NCBI GenBank assembly: GCA_966250015.1
Contig: CBINFS010000010.1
Location: 1-64,000 of the forward strand
Source: CBINFS01 sp966250015
GTDB lineage: Bacteria > Bacteroidota > Rhodothermia > Rhodothermales > DASSAV01
Direction: 5' to 3'
DNA length: 64,000 nt
Positions 9,237 to 18,566 of the stretch are shown in pieces. Every line of letters starts with the position of its first letter. The first letter of the stretch is position 1. Under the pieces are notes generated by a model that saw only the letters and a list, made by a program, of their open reading frames with translations, searched no databases and was not told where the DNA came from. The translations under genes were made by a program, and so were the position numbers.

Positions 9237-10664
9237 TTAGATCCTGCTCACGTGGATCATATTGGTTTTTCCTTTGGCTGGAAGGGGCAATCCAGCTACC
9301 AGCACGATGGAATCGCCGGGCTTCACTACCCCATGCCGGGCAAGCATTTCATGTACCAGTTTCACACCCTCGTCGGTGTCACGTTGGAAAGGTATGCAAA
9401 AGGCTTTTGTTCCCCAAACTACGCCCAGCTGGCCGACAACACGAGGATTATCGGTGAAAGCGTACACCGGGATGCTCGGACGATGCCTCGCGATGGCACG
9501 GGCCGTGGCGCCGGTAGCCGTCAGGCTGACGATGGCCGCAGCGCCGATCTGTTCGGCGAGCTGCCAGGCCGTATAGCTGAGCGCGTCGGTCGTATCGTCT
9601 TTCCGGAAGCCTTCCAGCGGCCGAACCTCGTACTTTTTGTGATATAGCTGCTGGTACCGTTCGGCCTCCTCGATGATCTTTGCCATCGTTTCGACTACCA
9701 GCACCGGGTGCTTACCGGTAGCCGTCTCGCCCGAGAGAATCACGGCGTCGCTGCCGTCGAGCACTGCATTGGCCACGTCGCTCGCTTCCGCACGGGTCGG
9801 GCGGGGGTTCTCGATCATACTTTCGAGCATCTGCGTGGCCGTGATGACCGGCCGGGCGGCCGTCAGGCACTTCAGTATGATCTGTTTTTGCGTGCTGGGG
9901 ACCTGCGACATCGGCATCTCGATACCGAGGTCGCCTCTCGCCACCATGATCACGTCGGCAACTTGCAAGATCTCGTCGATGTCGTCAACGGCTTCGGGCT
10001 TCTCGATCTTTGCCACAACCGAAATGGACTTCCCGGATTTCTGGATTCGGTTGTACAGGTTCGTGACGTCCTCGTCGCTTCTCACGAATGACAACCCGAT
10101 CATCTCGACGTCCATTGAGATCCCAAACTCCAGGTCACGGAGGTCTTTTTCGGTCAAAGCAGGGGTGGAGGTGCGAATGTGCGGCAGATTCACCCCTTTG
10201 CGCGAACGCATCGGTCCGCCCACGACGACCTCGGTCACCACTTCGGTATCCCGGACCTCGATGATACGGAGCTCGAGCCGGCCGTCATCGAGCAGTATAC
10301 TGCGACCCACCTCGACGTCCGCCGAGAGCGTCGGGTAGTCGATGGAAACACGATCCCGATCGCCGATCAGGTCGCTATTGGATTCCAGGATGAGTCGCTG
10401 GCCCTTATGGATCAGCACGCCTCCACCCCTCACCTCACCAATTCGAATCTTGGGCCCCTGTAAATCCTGAAGGATTGGAACCGTCTTGCCCACTTCTGCC
10501 GCTGCTTCCCGCACGTACGTAATTAGCTGGCGGTGGGTCTCGTGCGTACCGTGCGAGAAGTTTAGACGCGCCACGTCCATCCCGGCTACGATCAGGCGGC
10601 GGATGATCTCCTTATCCGCCGAAGCCGGACCCAGCGTACAGACTATCTTGGTTCGTCGGGACAT
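9237..10664 (-). CDS. pyk: Pyruvate kinase
   Basis: Catalyses phosphoenolpyruvate + ADP to pyruvate + ATP, the last step of glycolysis. The 475 residues start MSRRTKIVCTLGPAS and contain the signature stretch VVAKIEKPEAVDDIDE followed by VIMVARGDLGIEM, plus TATQMLESMI and VLDGSDAVILSGETA. Length is normal for a bacterial enzyme. The C-terminal domain ends cleanly at TNMIHVSRI. It stands 68 bases upstream of the PorW/SprE-like gene on the same strand; functional linkage is not evident. Confidence 0.97.
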   Translation of the reverse strand: MSRRTKIVCTLGPASADKEIIRRLIVAGMDVARLNFSHGTHETHRQLITYVREAAAEVGKTVPILQDLQGPKIRIGEVRGGGVLIHKGQRLILESNSDLIGDRDRVSIDYPTLSADVEVGRSILLDDGRLELRIIEVRDTEVVTEVVVGGPMRSRKGVNLPHIRTSTPALTEKDLRDLEFGISMDVEMIGLSFVRSDEDVTNLYNRIQKSGKSISVVAKIEKPEAVDDIDEILQVADVIMVARGDLGIEMPMSQVPSTQKQIILKCLTAARPVITATQMLESMIENPRPTRAEASDVANAVLDGSDAVILSGETATGKHPVLVVETMAKIIEEAERYQQLYHKKYEVRPLEGFRKDDTTDALSYTAWQLAEQIGAAAIVSLTATGATARAIARHRPSIPVYAFTDNPRVVGQLGVVWGTKAFCIPFQRDTDEGVKLVHEMLARHGVVKPGDSIVLVAGLPLPAKGKTNMIHVSRI

Positions 10665-10753
10665 TGGAAGTGCTCGTTCCGTTCTGACAACACGAACTAT
10701 AATGTAATGAAGTCAGAGAACTATTCCGGTCGGAGTGAGCCGAGACGGTGCGC

Positions 10754-11410
10754 CTAACTGATACCCGTCGACTGAACCCAGACCACGGCTTGTTGAACCA
10801 GCTCGCCCGAGTTTTTGAGCTGCATCTTGTTTTTGATGTTCGCCCGATAGGATTCGATCGTTTTGATACTCAGATGCAGGATGTCCGCGATCTCGCGTGT
10901 GCTGTAACCCTGGCCGAGAAGCTGGAAGACCTCGAGCTCGCGGTTGCTCAGGCGCTCGACGGGGCTGCTCTCTCCGGGCGTGTCCCCGACGATGAACTCC
11001 TGGAGCATCCGGCTAGCCACGGATTCACTTACGTATAGCTCACCTTTCAATACCTGCCGGATGGCATAGTCGATCCGCTCGATGGCTTCGTGCTTCATCA
11101 CGTATCCCCGGGCGCCAGCCCGTAACGCTCGCTCGGCATAAAACGACTCGTCGTGCATCGAGAGCACGAGGACGGGTAGGCCAGGATGCAGGTCGTGAAT
11201 CTGCTTGATGAGCTCGAGGCCGCTCCTTCCTTTGAGCGAAAGGTCAGCAATCACCAGGTCAAACTCGTGGGTGCGCACCAGGTCGAGTGCGGACTCGACG
11301 TCGCCCGCTTCTCCGCAAACGACAAGGTGGTTGTATCGATTGATCAGGTCGACCAGTCCCTGCCGAACGATGGGGTGATCATCGACAAGTAGGATTCTGG
11401 TTTGTTTCAC
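10754..11410 (-). CDS. NarL/FixJ-family response regulator
   Basis: Two-domain transcription factor. The receiver domain (1-120) has acidic pocket residues at 10-11, phosphoacceptor Asp56 and Lys106. The LuxR-type helix-turn-helix is at about 150-215 (LSNRELEVFQLLGQGYSTRE then IADILHLSIKTIESYRANIK). The 218-residue length is typical. No cognate histidine kinase is adjacent, so partner and regulon are unknown. It is separated from pyk by 89 bases and divergent from cysS across a 399-base gap. Confidence 0.93.
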   Translation of the reverse strand: MKQTRILLVDDHPIVRQGLVDLINRYNHLVVCGEAGDVESALDLVRTHEFDLVIADLSLKGRSGLELIKQIHDLHPGLPVLVLSMHDESFYAERALRAGARGYVMKHEAIERIDYAIRQVLKGELYVSESVASRMLQEFIVGDTPGESSPVERLSNRELEVFQLLGQGYSTREIADILHLSIKTIESYRANIKNKMQLKNSGELVQQAVVWVQSTGIS

Positions 11411-11809
11411 GGTAACAAATCGGGCGTATAATACACTGGAGCTACGTAAAACGGACCACTACACTATTCGTAACCGTTCGTGGACGGGAAGATACTACCC
11501 CGTCCTTCTGCAATCTGACGGACCAGTCCACACCGGTAAAGTATCGCAAAATTTTGTCAGTACCATGCCGGGTGCGAAACACTGTCGGAGTGACGTCGCT
11601 TCAATTCGGCTCCTTTCAAACGGAACCGCCAGGGGATTCCCCTTCGGCGATGATTTACAAAATATAAATCAATATTATCGTGTCTCTTGGTTGGCGATTC
11701 CGGACACCGGGTCTTAATCAGGGCGATGAGTTCAGGCACCTGACCGATAGATCTGGGTATAAGCCGGGCGCACACCACTTCATCAAAACACGATCTGTAT
11801 CCCCAGAGC
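11411..11809. other. 399-base divergent intergenic region (response regulator / cysS)
   Basis: Lies between the starts of a minus-strand response regulator and plus-strand cysS, so it should carry both promoters. It includes an AT-rich patch (about 11655-11680). The short reading frames overlapping it have no family features and I treat them as chance. No T-box-like specifier structure was recognised. Confidence 0.5.
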
Positions 11810-13318
11810 ATGTCGCCTGAGAAGTCGCTTCAAATCTATAACACGCTCACGCGGAAGGTCGAGCCCATTCGCCTCATCGAAGAAGGCAAACTGCGGATGT
11901 ACGCGTGCGGCCCAACCGTATACTCGTACGCCCACATCGGTAACTTCAGAACATTCCTCACGGCCGACCTGATCGTGCGTGCTGCGGAAGCCATCGGATG
12001 GCAAACCACCTACGCAATCAATATCACCGACGTCGGCCATCTCACGGAGGACGACTACGCCGATGCCTCGGGTGAGGACCGCATGGAAAAAGCCCTGCGA
12101 TCCAAGGAAGGTGAACGCTTCGTGAACGTGTGGGATCTGGCACGCTACTACACCGACGTCTTGCTCGATGACTGGAGATCCCTGAACCTCAGAGAGCCAA
12201 CGGTAAGACCACGGGCTACCGAGCACATTACCCAACAGATCGAAGCAATCGAACGACTACTCGCCTCAGGACACGCGTATCAGACTGAAAACGGTGTGTA
12301 TTTCTCCGTGAGCAGCTTCCCGGCCTATGGTAAGCTGTCGGGCAATGATACCGCAGAACAGCTCGAGCAAGCGGTCAGGGACGTAGTGGTTGACCCCGAA
12401 AAGCGAGATCCCCGCGACTTTGCGCTGTGGAAGAAAGACGACAAGCACCTGATGCAATGGTACAGCCCCTTCGGCAGGGGATTCCCGGGCTGGCACATCG
12501 AGTGCTCGGTCATGTCGATGACGTACCTCGGGGAACACTTCGACCTCCACGTCGGCGGGGAGGACCTCATCTTTCCCCACCACGAGTGTGAGATAGCCCA
12601 GTCGGAGAGCCTGACCGGCAAGCCTTTCGTCAATTACTGGGTGCACACCCGTTTTCTCCACGTTGAAGGAGAGAAGATGTCGAAGAGCAAGGGCAACTTC
12701 TACACCGTTCGGGATCTCATCGCACCGATTGAGCAAGGAGGCAAAGGCGTGCATCCTCTGGCACTCCGATACGCGCTGCTCGCAGGTAAATACAGGGAAA
12801 AGCTCAATTTTACCCACAAAAACCTGCGCGACAGTGCAATCATCGTTGCCCGATACCAGGAAGCGGACGCGCTGGTCGACGAGGCCATTGCCAGGGATCA
12901 GCCGGGCGACGACCACATTGGCGCTCGCCTCGATGCGATTTATGACGAAACGCTCAACGCCATCCTGGACGACCTGAACACCCCGGTTGCGTTTGCCGCA
13001 GCTCTCAAGGGAGTGCGGCTTATCCATGGGGTGAAAGACCTTAACGCCGCGTCGGCACGAAGCGCAAAGAGATGGCTGGATCGCACCAATGCCCTCCTCG
13101 GATTCATCCGGTACGAAACGCCACAAAAGGACGTTCAGGAGACCGGCGAATCCGGGCAAAACGAAGAGATCGAGACGCTGATCGCCCGGCGTGAGGAGGC
13201 ACGCAAGACGCGTGACTTCGCGAAGGCCGACGCCATCCGTAAGGAGCTTGAAGACATGGGCATCGAGGTCATGGATACCCCGCAGGGACCGAGATGGCGC
13301 AAAAAGGCCACGCTGTAA
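11810..13318 (+). CDS. cysS: Cysteinyl-tRNA synthetase
   Basis: Class I aminoacyl-tRNA synthetase charging tRNA-Cys. Class I signatures are present: HIGN at 42-45 and the KMSKS loop in EKMSKSKGNFYT. The zinc-ligand set is visible as Cys33 (YACGPTVY), the Cys in WHIECSVMS and HHECEIAQ. The 502-residue length is typical and the C-terminal anticodon-binding region ends DTPQGPRWRKKATL, a common CysS ending. It is the first of three plus-strand genes (cysS, hemB, HhH-GPD) with separate spacing. Confidence 0.97.
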   Translation: MSPEKSLQIYNTLTRKVEPIRLIEEGKLRMYACGPTVYSYAHIGNFRTFLTADLIVRAAEAIGWQTTYAINITDVGHLTEDDYADASGEDRMEKALRSKEGERFVNVWDLARYYTDVLLDDWRSLNLREPTVRPRATEHITQQIEAIERLLASGHAYQTENGVYFSVSSFPAYGKLSGNDTAEQLEQAVRDVVVDPEKRDPRDFALWKKDDKHLMQWYSPFGRGFPGWHIECSVMSMTYLGEHFDLHVGGEDLIFPHHECEIAQSESLTGKPFVNYWVHTRFLHVEGEKMSKSKGNFYTVRDLIAPIEQGGKGVHPLALRYALLAGKYREKLNFTHKNLRDSAIIVARYQEADALVDEAIARDQPGDDHIGARLDAIYDETLNAILDDLNTPVAFAAALKGVRLIHGVKDLNAASARSAKRWLDRTNALLGFIRYETPQKDVQETGESGQNEEIETLIARREEARKTRDFAKADAIRKELEDMGIEVMDTPQGPRWRKKATL

Positions 13319-13322
13319 GCCG

Positions 13323-13358
13323 GGACTATTCAGATGACTTATTCATCGAGTCCTTTTT
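13323..13358 (+). terminator. Probable intrinsic terminator after cysS
   Basis: Five bases after the cysS stop, GGACT (13323-13327) pairs with AGTCC (13349-13353) around an inner stem GATGA/TCATC, followed at once by TTTTT (13354-13358). The outer stem is short, so strength is moderate. Confidence 0.5.
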
Positions 13359-13492
13359 ATAAGTAGATTTTCTACCTTGTAAACTGATACGAAGCCCGGA
13401 TATACGGGCGGCGCTGACACACCCTTTTCACGCTGATGAAAGGAGCCGTTTCAGGGCGCCCAATCCCATTTTTCCACCATTACTCAAGTAAA

Positions 13493-14506
13493 ATGCAGAC
13501 CACAACCATAGCAGATCTCGTCGTACGCCCCCGCAGGATGCGGCGCACCGAGAACCTGCGCCGTCTCAATCGCGAGACACGTCTATCTGTCGACAACCTG
13601 ATTGCCCCGTTGTTTGTGATCCCCGGTAAGGGGCAAAAGGAAGAAATCGTTTCGATGCCCGGCCAGTATCGGTTCAGCATCGACCTGTTGGTCGAAGAAG
13701 CACAGGCGCTCGCAGAGCTGGGCATACCGGGTGTCGCGCTATTCCCCGCTCTACCCGAGGAGAGTAAAGATAAGATGGCCACGGAGGCCACCAATCCGGA
13801 CGGACTTTTCCCTTCGGCTGTCCGAGCCCTCAAGAAGTCCGTTCCCGAGCTCCTGGTCATCACCGACGTTGCGCTCGATCCGTACTCTTCAGACGGCCAC
13901 GACGGCATCGTCCGCGGCGGACAGATCGTCAATGACGAGACGCTCGAAATTCTGGCTCGAATGGCTGTCGTGCACGCTGAAGCCGGGGCGGACGTCATTG
14001 CTCCTTCTGACATGATGGATGGCCGCATCGGCGCCATCCGCACGGCGCTCGACGAAGAAGGGTGGACCAATACCGCCATACTGGCCTACACGGCCAAATA
14101 CGCGTCGGCTTATTACGGTCCCTTCCGCGACGCGCTCGACTCGGCGCCCCGCGCTTCCGACGAAATACCCGGGGACAAAAAAACCTACCAGATGGACCCA
14201 GCCAATTCCCGCGAGGCGCTTCGCGAGCTCGCCCTCGATCTTGCAGAAGGCGCGGACATGGTCATGGTGAAGCCGGCGGTAAACTACCTCGACGTCATCT
14301 ACCAGTTCAGCCGGACATCCGACGTTCCCGTTGCGGCCTACCACGTCAGCGGCGAGTACGCCATGATCAAGGCGGCCGCTCGAAACGGCTGGCTCGAAGA
14401 AAAGGCGGCCGTGCTCGAGACGACGACCGCCATCCGCCGCGCTGGCGCCGACGTCATCCTTACTTACTTCGCCCGCAACCTTGCCGAATGGCTGCGTAAA
14501 GGTTGA
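13493..14506 (+). CDS. hemB: Delta-aminolevulinic acid dehydratase (porphobilinogen synthase)
   Basis: Condenses two 5-aminolevulinate molecules to porphobilinogen in haem synthesis. The two active-site lysines are seen in LAYTAKYASAYYGPFRDA and MVMVKPAVNYLDV. The metal-loop segment reads DVALDPYSSDGHDG, without the Cys triad of zinc-type enzymes, so it should be a Mg-type HemB. I start it at 13493 (MQTTTIADLVV), giving 337 residues close to the family norm; an upstream in-frame ATG at 13436 would add 19 poorly conserved residues. Haem supply suits the several CxxCH proteins in this window, though the gene is housekeeping. Confidence 0.96.
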   Translation: MQTTTIADLVVRPRRMRRTENLRRLNRETRLSVDNLIAPLFVIPGKGQKEEIVSMPGQYRFSIDLLVEEAQALAELGIPGVALFPALPEESKDKMATEATNPDGLFPSAVRALKKSVPELLVITDVALDPYSSDGHDGIVRGGQIVNDETLEILARMAVVHAEAGADVIAPSDMMDGRIGAIRTALDEEGWTNTAILAYTAKYASAYYGPFRDALDSAPRASDEIPGDKKTYQMDPANSREALRELALDLAEGADMVMVKPAVNYLDVIYQFSRTSDVPVAAYHVSGEYAMIKAAARNGWLEEKAAVLETTTAIRRAGADVILTYFARNLAEWLRKG

Positions 14507-14573
14507 TTCTTCCCTGATTCACAACGTGGCGGCCGGCCGCCCTGCGGCTGGCCGCCATAAGCATCCCTCCGAC

Positions 14574-15092
14574 ATGACACCCATCGAAATTACCCAGATC
14601 GATTACAGTGACCTCGAAGGCGGCCTCCGACGGATGCTCGACCGCTTCAAGGAAAGTGGAACCCTCACGGGTGAGCCCGATGTCGATGTATATCTGCGGC
14701 AGGACCCCAATGCCGCCTTGTTGGGGTTGCTTTACGACCAGCGTGTACGAGCCGAGTACGCCTTTTCGGGCCCCTATCGCCTGCGCGAGCGACTTGGCCA
14801 CCTCGAAATGAAAAAGATCGCAGCAATGGATCCGGAGGAGTTTCTCGGCCACTTTACCCGCCCGCCGGCCATCCATCGCTTCTCGAACAAGATGGCCGAG
14901 AACACGCAAACCATCGCACGAATCCTGAGCGATCAGTATGACGGGAATGCCTCAAACCTGTGGAACGACGGGGCGGACTTCGCCGTCGTACAGTCCCGAA
15001 TCAAAAAGTTGCCCGGTTTTGGCGAGCAAAAAGCTGCCAAAATGAAGTACGTCCTTCACTACCTGGGTTACCGGGACTTCAGCGACTCGTAG
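14574..15092 (+). CDS. HhH-GPD-type base-excision repair protein
   Basis: A 172-residue protein with a helix-hairpin-helix motif (LPGFGEQKAAKMKYVL) near the C-terminus and an upstream helical region ARILSDQYDGNASNLW. It resembles the small uncharacterised HhH-GPD family distantly related to Nth/AlkA glycosylases. The long form of the frame opens at 14481, but the N-terminus only becomes family-like from MTPIEITQIDYSDLEGG at 14574, 67 bases after hemB. No 4Fe-4S Cys cluster is present. Substrate is unknown; glycosylase activity is inferred from the fold alone. Confidence 0.75.
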   Translation: MTPIEITQIDYSDLEGGLRRMLDRFKESGTLTGEPDVDVYLRQDPNAALLGLLYDQRVRAEYAFSGPYRLRERLGHLEMKKIAAMDPEEFLGHFTRPPAIHRFSNKMAENTQTIARILSDQYDGNASNLWNDGADFAVVQSRIKKLPGFGEQKAAKMKYVLHYLGYRDFSDS

Positions 15093-15168
15093 GCAACCGG
15101 CAGACCGAACACGGGGCCGACGCTACTGTGAACGCTATCGCCAGGGGGTGTATACGGACTGCCCGGTT

Positions 15169-15384
15169 TTACCATTCTCCGAGAATGTCAAACGCCCTGG
15201 TTATTTCTCCTGGCGTCATATCCCGGGGGATGCAATGGAACCCGAGTTTCTCGTAAATGATGTGCCTTGCACAATACGTATACTCTTCCCGGCAGAACGA
15301 ATCGTTAAGAAAAGCCTTTGCCTGATCCTGTGTCCTGAGTCCGTTGTAGAATGGACACTCGGCTGAACACTCACATTCGGTCAT
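15169..15384 (-). CDS. Small Cys-rich protein of unknown function
   Basis: A 71-residue protein with six cysteines: Cys4, Cys6 and Cys10 in MTECECSAECPFYNGL, Cys31, Cys38 (YCARHIIYEKLG) and Cys50 (GFHCIPRDMTP). The pattern CPFY...CARxxIYEKLGxxxIP resembles small conserved bacterial Cys-containing proteins found near signalling genes, suggesting metal or Fe-S binding. It is convergent with the HhH-GPD gene and divergent from the Rcp1-like receiver at 15708 across a 323-base gap. No precise family name is claimed. Confidence 0.65.
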   Translation of the reverse strand: MTECECSAECPFYNGLRTQDQAKAFLNDSFCREEYTYCARHIIYEKLGFHCIPRDMTPGEITRAFDILGEW

Positions 15385-15707
15385 AGCCGAAACGGCCTCC
15401 CTCTTTGAACCAGTTCATATCAGTGTTTCCGATTCTGTATCGGCCTTTGTTACATTTATTTAAGGGTATGATTGTAACGAGCCTGAATCTTACAGGCCAG
15501 TAAGTATACGTTACGAAGAGGTAACTTGCCTTTGCCGAGAAAGAACCACGGTCGTCAAATCCTCATCTCATCGGGGTTAGGAACATCAATGCCGTATTGC
15601 CTTTATCGGCATACAAATTGCCGGACGTGTAACGGTTGATCTGAATTTCTGACAGGTGAGCCGGAAGGTCATCTCACCGGCCATCCGACAGTAGAATTAG
15701 ATAAGAT
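15385..15707. other. 323-base divergent intergenic region
   Basis: Sits between the minus-strand Cys-rich gene and the plus-strand receiver gene, so it should hold both promoters. It is AT-rich around 15450-15480 and contains a short hairpin GCCTG-7-CAGGC near 15482-15498. No coding frame or strong terminator is seen. Confidence 0.45.
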
Positions 15708-16184
15708 ATGCAGGATACTGGACGCCGTATGACCATCATGGTTGCCGAAGACGACGCAGACGACCAGATGATGATCGTTCGCGCGCTAAAAAGGCACGGC
15801 ATCGATGACATTTTGATCGCGTGGGATGGTGAAGAGCTTCTGGAGTCGTTACGCCAATCCGGGAATACGGTGGACGGAGGTGAAGCCGTCTACCCATTTT
15901 TGATTCTGATCGATCTCAACATGCCGCGTAAGAGCGGCCGCGAGGCGTTACGCGAAATCAAATCCGACCCGGAGCTGCGGCACCTTCCCGTCATCGTACT
16001 GACAACCTCTGCATCGGACAACGACGTCCAGGAGAGCTACCATGTCGGAGCCAACGCGTTCATAACCAAACCCGTCAAGTACAGCGAGCTCGAGCAAGCG
16101 GTCGAAGCACTCATCTCGTTCTGGAGGGACCTCGCAACATTACCCGGCCACGTCGGAGTGCGCCCCGAAAAACTGTCGGCCTGA
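15708..16184 (+). CDS. Single-domain response regulator (Rcp1-like)
   Basis: A 158-residue stand-alone receiver. The acidic pocket (EDDADDQ at 14-20), phosphoacceptor Asp69 in LILIDLNMPRKSG, Thr99/Thr100 and Lys121 are all present. The extra loop between beta-2 and beta-3 (ESLRQSGNTVDGGEAVYP) and the LNMPRKSGREALREIK segment are typical of Rcp1-type regulators that take phosphate from phytochrome-like or hybrid kinases. It has no output domain and no adjacent kinase, so it probably works in a phosphorelay or by protein contact. A second start at Met8 is possible. Confidence 0.9.
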   Translation: MQDTGRRMTIMVAEDDADDQMMIVRALKRHGIDDILIAWDGEELLESLRQSGNTVDGGEAVYPFLILIDLNMPRKSGREALREIKSDPELRHLPVIVLTTSASDNDVQESYHVGANAFITKPVKYSELEQAVEALISFWRDLATLPGHVGVRPEKLSA

Positions 16185-16201
16185 CAGGGAGATTCGGCGC
16201 T

Positions 16202-16825
16202 CTACTCAGCATTACGTCCGCCTGCCACGTAGAATTCGTCCTGACGCCAGGCGCAGTCGACGTCAGAGAATCCCGCGCGTTCCATTGCCTTGAGCTGCCG
16301 ATAGAGGCCGAGGGTATCAACCTGATCGCCCACGATCAGATGGCCGCCGGGTGACAATGCTTCACGGATGCCCCGGTATAGCAATTCATACGTAGTCTCC
16401 GCTTCAGGGCTATCCAGATTCTGGCCCACGATCGCGTGTAAAGCAAGGGAGGCAATGACGACGTCGTACGGACCTCCAGGTATGGGATCACCATCCGGTT
16501 GAATGGTGGCCTCCAGCACGTTCACTTCCTGCACCGCATCCGAAACCTTTTCGACTGCAATGGCGAGCAGATCCGGGTCCTGGTCGAGCAAAGTCAAACG
16601 CGCAACGGGATAGGCGGACAGGATGATCATGCTGGCATTACCGGTGCCGCAAGCCAGGTCACACAGCCGCACGTCCGGGCTAAGCGGCGGCAATGCGGTC
16701 ACGATCTCTTCGAGCATGGGGATGACGAGTGGCATCCGCCGTTCCACGTGCAGGTCGTACCACCTGCCGTCTTTCCAGAATCCTCCCTTCCTCCGCAGGT
16801 TCTGGCGCCAGTTTGGTATGTTCAT
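16202..16825 (-). CDS. Class I SAM-dependent methyltransferase
   Basis: A 207-residue protein with the glycine-rich AdoMet-binding motif LCDLACGTGNAS at 54-65, an acidic residue ending beta-2 (LTLLDQDPDLL) and a motif IV-like DVVIASLALHAIV. The end (MERAGFSDVDCAWRQDEFYVAGG) is typical of small-molecule methyltransferases of the UbiE/Methyltransf_25 kind. Substrate cannot be predicted. It is convergent with the Rcp1-like gene (17-base gap) and lies downstream of lexA on the same strand. Confidence 0.88.
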   Translation of the reverse strand: MNIPNWRQNLRRKGGFWKDGRWYDLHVERRMPLVIPMLEEIVTALPPLSPDVRLCDLACGTGNASMIILSAYPVARLTLLDQDPDLLAIAVEKVSDAVQEVNVLEATIQPDGDPIPGGPYDVVIASLALHAIVGQNLDSPEAETTYELLYRGIREALSPGGHLIVGDQVDTLGLYRQLKAMERAGFSDVDCAWRQDEFYVAGGRNAE

Positions 16826-16972
16826 GTAGTCCAGGTCGAGACGAAAAAGGAATACACCGTCGACAATCTACAAACAGACCAACACTGAAAACGTACAGCT
16901 CCGGGAAAATGTCCTTGCATTCCCGCGCCGAAACAGTGATGTCACCTAACTGGCTCCGCCGTGATTGCGGCC

Positions 16973-17626
16973 TCACGCAACACCAACCGATCGTACGGAT
17001 GTTCGCTTGTAGATCCCGTTCTTGTTCACGTGGCCAACGTACCGCCCCAGAATTCGCACTTCCTCGAAGACTTCGGGACGAATCTTGATGTGTGAATAAG
17101 CCTCGTTAGCTGGTTCGAGCCGCAAGCCATCCTCGTCGTAATAAATGTACTTCAGTGAAGTCTCTCCATTGTAGAGTACCGCGCCAATTCCCCCGTTCGG
17201 GATGTCATCGTCGATCAGGAGCACGTAATCACCATCCTGAATGTCCGCACCGGTCATCGACTGACCGGACACGCGAATGGCAAATATCCGATCCAGGTTG
17301 GGGAAGAGGGTCTCCAGCGTAATCGTCCCAAGATCGGCTTCGACGGCTTCCTGTAACCGCCCGGCCGTAATGATCCCTCGGATGGGAATGCCGTGTGGCC
17401 GCGACGGCTGCGGATCGCGGTCGACCAGCTGATACCCGTCGTGACTCCTCCTCAGAAAGCCCTTTTTGTGGAGCGCCTGCAGATTCTGCGTAACACTGTT
17501 CGGCGATCTGTACCCGAACCGATCGACGATCTCTCGATAGGTCGGCCACACGCCATGTAAACGCACGTGCTCGACGAGAAAGTGGAGGAACTCGTGCTGT
17601 TTGGAGGTGAGTTGTTTGCGGCTCAT
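16973..17626 (-). CDS. lexA: LexA repressor, SOS regulator
   Basis: Winged-helix repressor with a self-cleaving S24 domain. The N-terminal domain (MSRKQLTSKQHEFLHFLVEH) is followed by the Ala88-Gly89 scissile bond (ITAGR), nucleophile Ser123 (VSGQSM) and Lys159 (ETSLKY), all spaced as in E. coli LexA. I start at 17626 (217 residues); a longer in-frame start at 17668 adds 14 residues not typical of LexA. It is downstream of recO on the same strand with a 193-base gap that contains short palindromes, possibly its own operator. Confidence 0.95.
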   Translation of the reverse strand: MSRKQLTSKQHEFLHFLVEHVRLHGVWPTYREIVDRFGYRSPNSVTQNLQALHKKGFLRRSHDGYQLVDRDPQPSRPHGIPIRGIITAGRLQEAVEADLGTITLETLFPNLDRIFAIRVSGQSMTGADIQDGDYVLLIDDDIPNGGIGAVLYNGETSLKYIYYDEDGLRLEPANEAYSHIKIRPEVFEEVRILGRYVGHVNKNGIYKRTSVRSVGVA

Positions 17627-17766
17627 AAGCGAATGCTCGGGCTGATCATTGCTCGTGATAGGAGCCACACCGTTTATGGGGAACTCGCGGGCACATCACC
17701 TACCGCGGATCACCACGGTGGCTCCATGTACAGTAAATTATTATATGTTGCATATATGGAAACAGT

Positions 17767-17777
17767 ATACTAAGTAT
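17767..17777. promoter_or_regulatory. Short palindrome upstream of lexA (candidate operator)
   Basis: ATACTAAGTAT is an 11-base perfect palindrome about 140 bases upstream of the chosen lexA start, close to a second dyad TATATGTTGCATATA (about 17742-17756). LexA normally represses itself, so either could be a binding site, but the SOS box of this lineage is not known to me. Confidence 0.3.
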
Positions 17778-17819
17778 GATCTCCTTCGTCAAGGACTTTT
17801 TGAGCCAATTTCGGTGAGC

Positions 17820-18566
17820 CTACAAAAGTTGTCCGATAATCCTGCTGCTTCTCGAGGGGTACGCCTCCTGGAAGTGGTGACGCATGTACGCATCGACCAG
17901 TCCGGTCACTTCGAGGGCATCCTCAGGCTCCATTCGCATTCGCATCACGGTATCCAGATCGGCACGGGCAAAAATGGCAAAAGCACGGAGGGCAGCCCGC
18001 GAGGCGTAGCGCCCGGCGATTGCGGCCGTGCTGCCCGGATAGAGAATCGCACCCGTATCCAGCGAAAGTATCCCTCCCTCTTCCGGAATCGCCTGGACGT
18101 CGTCTTTGTTGATACTCGGCGAGAAGCCGAGTATGGTCGAGAGCTTGAGCTGGAAGAAAGGCAGAATGTTGTCGGTCTTACCTTCCGTGACGTTCAGGCG
18201 GTTTAGAGATTGAATCAGGAGATTGAACAGCTGCGGGTTCTGCTCTTCTTCCTGCGTCAACGCGTGGACCAGCTCGATAATCCGAAGGCCGGTCGTGATC
18301 CGGTCCAGCCTTTTCCCTATCCCGTTGAATGGCTGCACGTACGACGATTCACTCAGCATCTGAATACTACGCGTTGGCTTGTAGTAGTAGACGATCTGAA
18401 TGAAAGACATCGGCCCGAGTGTCGATCCGAAACGGCTCTTGGGGAGCCGTGCTCCCCTCGCAAGAACGGTAATCTTCCCGCGATCCCGCGTAAAGAGGGT
18501 GACGATACGGCTCGTCTCCCCGTACTTCATGCTCCTCAGGACTACCGCTTCCGTTCTATGAATCAT
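17820..18566 (-). CDS. recO: DNA repair protein RecO
   Basis: RecF-pathway mediator that helps load RecA on SSB-coated DNA. The N-terminal OB domain is recognisable (MIHRTEAVVLRSMKYGETSRIVTLFTRDRG split over about 30 residues, then ITVLARGAR), followed by an all-helical domain. The 248-residue length fits. The zinc-binding Cys cluster found in many RecO proteins is absent; the region reads GFSPSINKDDVQAIPEEGG instead, which is common in some phyla. Its nearness to lexA is consistent with a repair context. Confidence 0.9.
   Translation of the reverse strand: MIHRTEAVVLRSMKYGETSRIVTLFTRDRGKITVLARGARLPKSRFGSTLGPMSFIQIVYYYKPTRSIQMLSESSYVQPFNGIGKRLDRITTGLRIIELVHALTQEEEQNPQLFNLLIQSLNRLNVTEGKTDNILPFFQLKLSTILGFSPSINKDDVQAIPEEGGILSLDTGAILYPGSTAAIAGRYASRAALRAFAIFARADLDTVMRMRMEPEDALEVTGLVDAYMRHHFQEAYPSRSSRIIGQLL

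Noticed and set aside
11557..11811. 84-codon minus-strand frame overlapping the cysS start.
   Set aside because: Composition is not protein-like and it would occupy the promoter region of both neighbours.
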